Shown here piece after piece: positions 1 through 5,791 of a stretch of 5,791 nt of DNA (the stretch's first letter is position 1; each line of letters opens with the position of its first letter). Position numbers and translations under genes: made by a program. This DNA comes from Verrucomicrobiota bacterium. Its GTDB lineage: Bacteria; Verrucomicrobiota; Verrucomicrobiia; Methylacidiphilales; Verrucolacustridaceae. The DNA lies in assembly GCA_010024525.1 (NCBI GenBank), contig RGGS01000096.1:1-5791 (forward strand). Reading direction: 5' to 3'. The notes under the pieces are model-generated. The model saw nothing but the letters and a program-made list of their open reading frames with translations, ran no database searches and was not told the DNA's origin.

Positions 1-336
1 GCCCTCCAGGAATCGGGCGTGCGGGAGGGTCTTTGCTTGGTCAACGCCATGCACATTACGGCATCGGTGTTCATCAACGACAACGAATCGGGCTTGCATG
101 CGGATTTCGAAAAATGGCTCGAAAAACTGGCACCGGAAAAGCCTCATGCCCAATATCAACACAACGGGGCCGAGGACAACGCCGACGCCCACCTGAAACG
201 ATCCCTCATGGGACGCGAGTGTGTGGTGGCCGTCACCGGTGGGCGTCTGGATTTCGGCCCCTGGGAGCAGATTTTTTATGGGGAGTTCGACGGCCGGCGG
301 GCCAAGCGCGTTCTCATCAAAATCATCGGCGAATAA
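1..336 (+). CDS. YjbQ/UPF0047 family protein, 3' part (5' end outside the window)
   Basis: The reading frame is open from the first base of the window to a TAA at 334-336, giving 111 residues. The family is usually about 130-140 residues, so roughly the first 20-30 are missing. A GTG at 19 lies inside the domain and is not a credible start. UPF0047 hallmarks are visible: NAMHITASVFINDNESG near the beginning (a conserved His and the FINDNE segment), then HNGAEDNADAHLKRSL, a glycine-rich GGRLDFGPWEQIF, and GEFDGRRAKRVLIKIIGE at the C-terminus. The E. coli member YjbQ has been linked to secondary thiamine-phosphate synthase activity, but the physiological role of the family is not settled, so I keep the family name. 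It is a small, soluble, presumably cytoplasmic protein. It lies 49 nt upstream of prs on the same strand. Cotranscription is possible, although prs may also have its own promoter. Confidence 0.9.
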   Translation, partial: ALQESGVREGLCLVNAMHITASVFINDNESGLHADFEKWLEKLAPEKPHAQYQHNGAEDNADAHLKRSLMGRECVVAVTGGRLDFGPWEQIFYGEFDGRRAKRVLIKIIGE

Positions 337-364
337 CCCCTCTTTCCCCCTTTTCCGCCCTTCC
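337..364 (+). other. Pyrimidine-rich tract in the YjbQ-prs gap
   Basis: Between the YjbQ stop and prs lies a stretch of about 28 nt made almost only of C and T, with a single G, in runs such as CCCC, TTT, CCCCC and TTTT. It contains no Shine-Dalgarno sequence and no clear hairpin. It could serve as an unstructured site for ribosomal protein S1 or Rho on the plus-strand transcript, or be spacer sequence only. No function is shown. Confidence 0.35.
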
Positions 365-373
365 TGATGAACC

Positions 374-379
374 TATAAA
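374..379 (+). promoter_or_regulatory. Candidate -10 box (TATAAA) for prs
   Basis: TATAAA ends 6 nt before the prs GTG codon at 386, so a transcript made from it would begin at or next to the start codon and be leaderless. With a 17-nt spacer the -35 position (351-356) reads TTTTCC, a poor match to TTGACA. The assignment therefore rests on the -10 box, its spacing and the absence of a ribosome-binding site. It may simply be an AT-rich spot. Confidence 0.3.
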
Positions 380-385
380 ACTTTT

Positions 386-1354
386 GTGCCCTCCATTTTC
401 GGCAATCAGCTCCAGATCTTCTCCGGCAACGCCAACCGCGAACTCGCCCAACGAATCGCCGAACGCATCAAGGTTCCGTTGGGTCACGCCACCGTCAGCT
501 CCTTCCCGGACGGCGAGACCTTCGTCAAATTCGACGAAAACATCCGTGGCAACGACGTCTTTATCGTCCAACCAACCTGCCCCCCGACCAACCAGAATCT
601 GATGGAACTCCTGATCATGGTGGACGCGGCCCGACGAGCCAGCGCCTTCCGGATCACCGCCGTGCTTCCCTTCTTCGGCTATGCCCGGCAGGACCGCAAG
701 GATCAGCCGCGCGTTCCCATCACCGCGAAGCTCGTCGCCAACCTGTTGGTGGCCGCCGGGGTCAACCGCGTGCTTGCCATGGACCTGCATGCCCAGCAGA
801 TCCAGGGCTTTTTCGATATCCCGGTGGATCACCTTTTCTGCTCCCCCGTTTTTTACAAATATATCGCCGAGAAAAAGATTCCCGACCTCGTGGTGGTCAC
901 TCCGGATGTGGGCGGGATGAAGATGGCGGCCGCCTACGCCCAGATGTTCAACTGCGGCCTGGCGATCGTCAGCAAACGTCGACTGAACGCCACCCACACG
1001 GAATCCATGAATCTGATCGGTGAGGTCAAAGGCAAGAATGTGCTGCTGGTGGACGACATCACGGAAACGGCGGGCACGATCACCTCGGCGGTCGAACTAT
1101 TGCGACGGGAAGGAGCCAAGGACTTTTATGTGGGGATCCCGCACGTTGTCCTCAATCCGATGGCCATTGAACGCTTCCAAAAAGCCAAGATCAAGGAACT
1201 GATCACCACCAACACCACACCCCAGACCGAAATTCCCGGGGTGCAGACCAAGGTTCTTTGTGTTGCGCCACTTCTCGCGGATGCAATTCAGCGTATCCAC
1301 AATGGGGAATCCGTCTCTTCCCTGTTTGAAATCCGGGCCGGCGTCAAAACCTGA
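386..1354 (+). CDS. prs: Ribose-phosphate pyrophosphokinase (PRPP synthase)
   Basis: It catalyses ATP + ribose 5-phosphate to PRPP + AMP in the cytoplasm, feeding purine, pyrimidine, NAD, histidine and tryptophan synthesis. The 322 residues are a full class I length (about 310-320). Landmarks in order: IFSGNA (11-16), the ATP-binding flexible loop FGYARQDRK (97-105), the PRPP synthase signature DLHAQQIQGFF (133-143), DVGG (174-177), SKRR (196-199) and the ribose-5-phosphate loop DDITETAGT (223-231). The GTG start is forced: the in-frame stop TGA at 368-370 lies five codons upstream, no other ATG/GTG/TTG occurs before IFSGNA, and about 10 leading residues are normal for the family. No Shine-Dalgarno sequence is visible. 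Two local motifs are variants: TETAGT where the E. coli and B. subtilis enzymes have IDTGGT or IDTAGT, and IPHVVLNP where THxVLSG is usual. All main catalytic elements remain, so the enzyme should be active. Confidence 0.97.
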   Translation: MPSIFGNQLQIFSGNANRELAQRIAERIKVPLGHATVSSFPDGETFVKFDENIRGNDVFIVQPTCPPTNQNLMELLIMVDAARRASAFRITAVLPFFGYARQDRKDQPRVPITAKLVANLLVAAGVNRVLAMDLHAQQIQGFFDIPVDHLFCSPVFYKYIAEKKIPDLVVVTPDVGGMKMAAAYAQMFNCGLAIVSKRRLNATHTESMNLIGEVKGKNVLLVDDITETAGTITSAVELLRREGAKDFYVGIPHVVLNPMAIERFQKAKIKELITTNTTPQTEIPGVQTKVLCVAPLLADAIQRIHNGESVSSLFEIRAGVKT

Positions 1355-1371
1355 TCTGAATCCACCACCCT

Positions 1372-1390
1372 CGGGGGATTCCGTCCCCTG
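1372..1390. terminator. Possible bidirectional hairpin between convergent genes
   Basis: CGGGGGA (1372-1378) can pair with TCCCCTG (1384-1390) around a 5-nt loop, giving 7 pairs including one G-T wobble. It lies in the 53-nt gap between the prs stop and the stop of the deoxyhypusine-synthase-like gene, where both transcripts should end. No T-tract follows on either strand, so it is not a standard intrinsic terminator. It could stabilise 3' ends or work with Rho. Confidence 0.3.
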
Positions 1391-1407
1391 CCTGCCTACC
1401 GCGACGT

Positions 1408-2382
<975 letters not shown>

Positions 2383-2399
2383 GCAGGTTCTATTTGAAG

Positions 2400-2405
2400 C
2401 CTCCC
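2400..2405 (-). promoter_or_regulatory. Weak, distant Shine-Dalgarno-like GGGAGG before the DHS-like gene
   Basis: Read on the minus strand, GGGAGG lies in the 40-nt gap after the DUF983 stop. Its spacer to the ATG at 2382 is 17 nt, longer than the usual 5-10, so its use is doubtful. No better purine-rich site is present closer to the start. Confidence 0.25.
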
Positions 2406-2422
2406 GCAGCCATCATGACAAG

Positions 2423-2878
2423 CTATTCCGACTTTTTTTCGGTTTTTTGTGTGCGTAAGTGGGGATCAAAAAAATGATCCAAGGCTAGAAACAATGACTT
2501 GGCGTGGCGGGCAAAAAAAATGCAGGCAAAGGGGGCCGGCAGAACCGTTCCGCAAAAAAGCCAGAAGGGACTCCAATCCGTGTTGATCCGGAGAAGAAAA
2601 TAGAGGGACATCGCCCCCAGACCGATCAGGCCGTAATTCACCCCCCAGATCGCCATCAAAAAATACCCCTCTTCGCGTTCGTAGGCGTATCCGCACTGGG
2701 GACACCCATCCAGCGGGGTGAACCAATCCCGGAGGGATCGCACGCTGCGGGCCGGAGGAAAGATCGGCTTTGCCCCACAGGTGGGGCATCGAAGTCTCAT
2801 CGCCCGATAAAAATAAAGCAGGCCTTTCCGCAGGGTTCGCGGGGCCCGCGCGGTTTCATCCCCGTTGTTCCAATTCAT
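2423..2878 (-). CDS. DUF983 family zinc-ribbon membrane protein
   Basis: This 151-residue protein of unknown function has the DUF983 layout. A basic N-terminal part is followed by two Cys pairs, CPTCG (Cys31, Cys34) and CPQCG (Cys59, Cys62), probably a zinc ribbon, with YEREEGYF straight after. Two hydrophobic segments at about 72-96 and 102-126 are probable transmembrane helices, and the tail is charged and lysine-rich (about 140-151). Family members are small inner-membrane proteins without an assigned reaction. The ATG overlaps the rlmH stop as ATGA (2875-2878), and no Shine-Dalgarno sequence precedes it, so translation is probably coupled to rlmH. The stop is TAG. An uninterrupted run of eight T (coding sense) occurs near residue 121 but does not disturb the frame here. 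Confidence 0.88.
   Translation of the reverse strand: MNWNNGDETARAPRTLRKGLLYFYRAMRLRCPTCGAKPIFPPARSVRSLRDWFTPLDGCPQCGYAYEREEGYFLMAIWGVNYGLIGLGAMSLYFLLRINTDWSPFWLFCGTVLPAPFACIFFARHAKSLFLALDHFFDPHLRTQKTEKKSE
2875..2878 (-). other. ATGA stop/start overlap, rlmH to DUF983
   Basis: The ATG of the DUF983 gene overlaps the TGA of rlmH. As at the previous junction, no Shine-Dalgarno sequence is seen upstream, so coupled translation is likely. Confidence 0.8.
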
Positions 2879-3306
2879 GCGCGGTGATACGGATGCCCCG
2901 CCCTCCAGCTTTCCAGGCGGTAAATCTGTTCCAGCAAAACCACCAAAGCCAGATCATGGGACAAGGTTTGAGGCCCCAGGGAACGGACCGCATCACAGCT
3001 CCGACGGAATGCCTCGCTGTGTCCGTCTGCCCCGCCGATCATCCAGGCGATTTTCGTCCTCCCCGACCGCTCCCACTTTTCCCAATCGTCCCGCCAGGCC
3101 TTGGTACTCCGGGACTCCCCGGTTTCATCCAGACACACCCGCCACCAGTCCTTGGTCTTTTGGTTCAAATTCTCCTCTTTTTTCGATCCTTCCTTCACCT
3201 GCAACACCTCCAGCGAGGCGAATCCGCGGATTCTTTTCTCATACTCCGCTGCCGCTTCCCCGGCCCATCCCCCCGGTCGGCCCACGGAACAGACCAGATG
3301 CTTCAA
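2875..3306 (-). CDS. rlmH: 23S rRNA (pseudouridine1915-N3)-methyltransferase RlmH
   Basis: RlmH is a SPOUT-class enzyme. It uses S-adenosylmethionine to methylate N3 of pseudouridine 1915 in helix 69 of 23S rRNA, acting on assembled 70S ribosomes as a homodimer. The C-terminal half is diagnostic: IGGADG (90-95), the SAM-binding glycine motif; TLSHDLALVVLLEQIYR (114-130), matching the family's TLPHxLxRxLLxEQLYR; and the C-terminal GHPYHRA (137-143). The N-terminal MKHLVCSVGR also fits the family's start. At 143 residues it is about 12 shorter than the 155-residue E. coli protein, apparently through a shorter central region. The start is TTG at 3306, overlapping the TGA of the upstream yqjF-like gene as TTGA. 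No Shine-Dalgarno sequence is present, so reinitiation after the upstream gene is likely. The stop overlaps the DUF983 start. Confidence 0.95.
   Translation of the reverse strand: MKHLVCSVGRPGGWAGEAAAEYEKRIRGFASLEVLQVKEGSKKEENLNQKTKDWWRVCLDETGESRSTKAWRDDWEKWERSGRTKIAWMIGGADGHSEAFRRSCDAVRSLGPQTLSHDLALVVLLEQIYRLESWRAGHPYHRA
3303..3306 (-). other. TTGA stop/start overlap, yqjF-like to rlmH
   Basis: The TTG start codon of rlmH shares two bases with the TGA stop of the upstream gene. No ribosome-binding site precedes the TTG, so termination-reinitiation is the simplest way to translate rlmH. Confidence 0.75.
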
Positions 3307-4007
3307 GCGGTCTTTCGGGGAAACCCGACCTCCACGGAGGATCCATCGGAAAAAAGCACGGAATCAGGCTCCGTCCTAAACACTGGCGCGTACACCGATC
3401 CAAAGGGCGATCCCGTGGGACAATCGACGGCAAAGCGTCTGACTTCACGAATCTTCCAGGGCTCATGGGCCACGGTGTAGGTGGTTCCTTCCGAACGCGA
3501 GTTATAGCCCCGATGCCGATGCAGGAGGAAAGCGTCGAGCCCCTCCACCGGGATCTCCGAGGTTGTGGAATCCGCTTTGACCGAAAGACGGTTCGATCTC
3601 TCCCGGGTCTCCCAATGATAGGTGACCTCCGGTTCGCCAAGTCTGACCCGCTTTTCCATCCAGACTTTTGTTTTTTGGTACGGTTCCCCGAAGCTTTTCC
3701 GGGCCATCCACGCCACCCAGTATTTGGGAACAAGCTCCCCCAGGAAGGTCACCCCCGGACCCTGCGGTCCCCGGACGTAGGTCCGGAGATTGATTTCAGG
3801 AAATTGGTCATGCCACGGCCAACTCATCCCCTTCACCGCCACTTGGGTGAATTCCACCCCCACGAGGCTGAGGGGCATTTTCCCGTTCCACAGATCCGGC
3901 ACGCAGTGGGGAGGGAGGTGAGCCGCCAAAGTGGCGGGTTCGACCAGCCAGGTGGCCATGAAAAGATTACCCCAGTTGGCCCGGAGCCAGATCGGTTCCT
4001 GATTCAC
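3303..4007 (-). CDS. YqjF/DUF2071 family protein
   Basis: This conserved protein of 234 residues is close to the usual 230-260 of the YqjF family (DUF2071, COG3361), whose biochemical role is unknown. Family features are the N-terminal W-x-N-L-F-M-A-T-W segment followed by VEPATLAAHLPP (about 11-33), a G-x-x-P-L-S-L-V-G-V stretch (42-51), the signature PEINLRTYVRG (70-80) with PGVTFL just after it, the segment MARKSFGEPY (101-110), and a later HEPW motif. It has no signal peptide or convincing membrane helix, so it is probably cytoplasmic. The GTG start has an AAGGA (4020-4024) 12 nt upstream, a rather long but possible spacing. It follows the peptidase gene by 48 nt and is in the same frame as it, separated only by that gene's TGA. 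Its own TGA overlaps the rlmH start. Confidence 0.85.
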   Translation of the reverse strand: MNQEPIWLRANWGNLFMATWLVEPATLAAHLPPHCVPDLWNGKMPLSLVGVEFTQVAVKGMSWPWHDQFPEINLRTYVRGPQGPGVTFLGELVPKYWVAWMARKSFGEPYQKTKVWMEKRVRLGEPEVTYHWETRERSNRLSVKADSTTSEIPVEGLDAFLLHRHRGYNSRSEGTTYTVAHEPWKIREVRRFAVDCPTGSPFGSVYAPVFRTEPDSVLFSDGSSVEVGFPRKTA

Positions 4008-4019
4008 CCGCCCAGCCTG

Positions 4020-4024
4020 TCCTT
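4020..4024 (-). promoter_or_regulatory. Possible ribosome-binding site AAGGA for the yqjF-like gene
   Basis: AAGGA on the minus strand lies 12 nt before the GTG at 4007, in the 48-nt gap after the peptidase gene. It is the most Shine-Dalgarno-like site at any start in this window, though the spacing is at the long end. Confidence 0.4.
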
Positions 4025-4055
4025 GCGGCCCACGAAGAGCAAGAGGACGAAACCA

Positions 4056-5791
4056 TCAACCCAGCAGGGCTTCGAGTTCTCCCACCCTTTGGTCAAACAG
4101 CTCCAGCGCAGCCTCGACCGGGGCCGGGCTCTCCATGTCCACTCCCGCAAGTTGCAACGTTTCCAGCGGGGGCTTGGATCCACCGGAACTTAAAAAGCCG
4201 TGCACTTTTTCCACCGCGCCTGATTGCCCGCCCAGGATCATCCGGGACAAAGCCAGAGAAGCCGAAAGTCCGATGGCGTATTTATAGACGTAGAAGGCGC
4301 TGTAGAAGTGCGGGATCCTCAGGCACTCCAGCTCCAGCGGGGCTTCTATTTCCATGGCTTCTCCCAAATAAGCCTCCAGAAGTTCCCGGTAGGCGATCCG
4401 GAAGAAATCGAGGGTCAGCGCCACCCCCTTTTCTTCCGCCTCGTGGATGCGCTGCTCAAACTCGGCAAACATCACCTGCCGGTAAAGCGTTCCACGAATG
4501 TCATCGATCTGACGATTGAGAATGTAGGCGCGCAGGGAGTCGTCTTTCTTTCCCACCTGCTCCAGAAAATGATGGGTCAACAACTCCTCGTTCAGGGTGG
4601 AGGCGACTTCCGCCAAAAAGATCGGGTAGTGGGCATCCTGAAACCGCTGCCGGCGATGGCTCAGCCACGTGTGCATGGAGTGGCCCGCTTCGTGCGCCAA
4701 GGTGTAGACATCCCCCAGGACATCCTCCCGGTAGTTCATCAGGATGTAGGGCGGACTTAGGTAACTTCCACTGGAGAAAGCCCCGCTCCGCTTGCCTTTG
4801 TTTTCATAACGATCCACCCACCGGTCATGGACCAAGCCCTTCTCCAAAACTTTTTGATATTCCAAACCGAGGGGCCGGCAGGCCTCGGTGACCCAACGCG
4901 CCGCCTCCGGATAGGTGGTTTTTCGTTGTGCCTTTTGCACCAAGGGCACCTGCAAATCGGCCGCCAGCAAACGGTCGAGCTTCAGATGCTTTTGTCGAAG
5001 CCGGTGATATCGCTGCAAAGGGCCGAGGTTCTTCCGCACCGTGGCCACCAGATTGTCGTAGACGGAACCGGGCACCCGGTCGGGAAACAGGGACTGCGCG
5101 CGGGCGTTGGAATAATTTCTGGCCCGGGCCCGGAAAACATCCGCCTTCACCGAGCTGGCCAGCGTGGCGGAAAGACTGAACGCATGCTGTTCGAACTCCC
5201 GGTAGTACTGCTTCCACGCCGTGCGGCGGACCTCGGAAGACTTTCTCTGCAGCAGCGACGCGAAGGTTCCGTGGCTCAGCTCGACCTCCCGCCCGTCCTC
5301 ATCCCGGACCGTGCCGAACTGGAAATCCACATTCGTCAGCTGGGAAAAGATTTCGTCAGGACCGTTCAGGGCCGGCGAAACCAGGGCGAGCAGGCGTTCC
5401 TCCCCCTCTCCGAGAATATGCGGACGATAACGGCGAATCCGCTCCAGTTTTCCCCTCCACTCCTCGAGGCGGGAACTCTTCAGAAGTTTATTCCACTCCT
5501 CTTCCCCGATTTTCATCAGTTCCGGCATGAACCATGCCGTCTCCTCGGAAAGCTCCGTCGTCAGGTGCTCCAAACGCAACGCACGGTCACGTGCGGCACC
5601 GTCACTGCCGTCCTCGGCCACCCGCAGGCTGGCATACTGACCCAGCTTCTCTGCCAGAAGATCGATTTCCCTCTCCTCCTCCAGCGCCCCCGCCAGACCT
5701 TCCCCCTCGGCCAACTTCCCCCGCCAGCGCGTCATGGCACCGCGTTTGGCCCGGAGCGACTCCAACCCCGTTTCCCAAGCGGCTTCATCCA
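4056..5791 (-). CDS. pepF: M3 family oligoendopeptidase F (5' end outside the window)
   Basis: This zinc metallopeptidase cuts short peptides and is expected in the cytoplasm. The frame is open from the window edge to a TGA at 4056-4058, giving 578 full codons. PepF proteins are about 600 residues, so about 20 N-terminal residues are missing. The visible beginning, DEAAWETGLESL, resembles the usual PepF N-terminus, so the TTG at 5765 is probably an internal codon and not the start. The active site is intact: HEAGH coded at about 4680-4694 gives the two zinc His and the catalytic Glu, and AEVASTLNE follows, whose first Glu (codon 4608-4610) is the third zinc ligand. Downstream, PHFYSAFYVYKYAIGL (codons about 4264-4311) is the conserved substrate-binding His/Tyr region. 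The upstream PepF_N domain is present. It is the first visible gene of the minus-strand cluster, and its promoter is not in the window. Confidence 0.95.
   Translation of the reverse strand, partial: DEAAWETGLESLRAKRGAMTRWRGKLAEGEGLAGALEEEREIDLLAEKLGQYASLRVAEDGSDGAARDRALRLEHLTTELSEETAWFMPELMKIGEEEWNKLLKSSRLEEWRGKLERIRRYRPHILGEGEERLLALVSPALNGPDEIFSQLTNVDFQFGTVRDEDGREVELSHGTFASLLQRKSSEVRRTAWKQYYREFEQHAFSLSATLASSVKADVFRARARNYSNARAQSLFPDRVPGSVYDNLVATVRKNLGPLQRYHRLRQKHLKLDRLLAADLQVPLVQKAQRKTTYPEAARWVTEACRPLGLEYQKVLEKGLVHDRWVDRYENKGKRSGAFSSGSYLSPPYILMNYREDVLGDVYTLAHEAGHSMHTWLSHRRQRFQDAHYPIFLAEVASTLNEELLTHHFLEQVGKKDDSLRAYILNRQIDDIRGTLYRQVMFAEFEQRIHEAEEKGVALTLDFFRIAYRELLEAYLGEAMEIEAPLELECLRIPHFYSAFYVYKYAIGLSASLALSRMILGGQSGAVEKVHGFLSSGGSKPPLETLQLAGVDMESPAPVEAALELFDQRVGELEALLG

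Noticed and set aside
367..378. Three-codon mini-frame ATG-AAC-CTA-TAA before prs
   Set aside because: It has no ribosome-binding site and is too short to distinguish from chance. The overlapping TATAAA is a better reading of the same bases.
323..997. A 224-codon minus-strand frame over prs
   Set aside because: It is fully antisense to an unmistakable PRPP synthase, and its sequence is Gly/Asp/His-rich without a known motif.
2428..2448. CCGA/TCGG pairing followed by a T-run, resembling a plus-strand terminator
   Set aside because: The stem is only 4 bp, and the T-runs are explained by lysine codons in the C-terminal tail of DUF983 on the minus strand. No plus-strand gene ends there.
2865..4193. 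A 442-codon open frame on the plus strand, opposite rlmH and the yqjF-like gene
   Set aside because: Its translation is rich in Pro, Arg, Ser and His with no recognisable domain, and it runs antisense to two confidently recognised families joined by start/stop overlaps. It looks like a by-product of GC-rich codon use on the other strand.

Overview
The window is a compact stretch of bacterial chromosome, moderately GC-rich by eye and almost fully coding. It holds seven protein genes and no sign of a mobile element, CRISPR array, tRNA or rRNA. The gene types are housekeeping or conserved-hypothetical. The lineage cannot be fixed from the sequence alone. A bacterial deoxyhypusine-synthase-like protein, GTG/TTG starts and generally poor Shine-Dalgarno sequences would fit a Verrucomicrobiota/PVC-type bacterium or a related Gram-negative phylum. 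This is a weak inference.

Left part, plus strand (1-1354). The 3' part of a YjbQ/UPF0047-family gene, cut by the window edge, is followed after a 49-nt pyrimidine-rich gap by a complete prs gene for ribose-phosphate pyrophosphokinase (PRPP synthase). The prs start is forced to a GTG with no visible ribosome-binding site. A TATAAA box sits just upstream, at the right distance for a leaderless transcript.

Middle (1355-1407). A short convergent junction carries a small GC-rich hairpin without a T-tract.

Right part, minus strand (5791 down to 1408). Five genes run in one direction and are tightly packed, probably as one transcription unit. In transcription order they are an M3-family oligoendopeptidase F (5' end outside the window), a YqjF/DUF2071-family protein, RlmH (23S rRNA pseudouridine-1915 N3-methyltransferase), a DUF983 zinc-ribbon membrane protein, and a deoxyhypusine-synthase-like protein. 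The three middle genes are joined by 4-nt stop/start overlaps (TTGA, then ATGA), which points to translational coupling. The other gaps are about 40-50 nt.

There is no single pathway. The plus-strand pair touches PRPP supply and possibly thiamine metabolism. The minus-strand group combines peptide turnover, ribosome modification and a polyamine-related enzyme fold. The most interesting item is the deoxyhypusine-synthase-like enzyme. It keeps the catalytic-lysine motif but differs at two positions that bind spermidine in the eukaryotic enzyme, and bacteria have no eIF5A substrate. I did not find a convincing new multi-gene system here.
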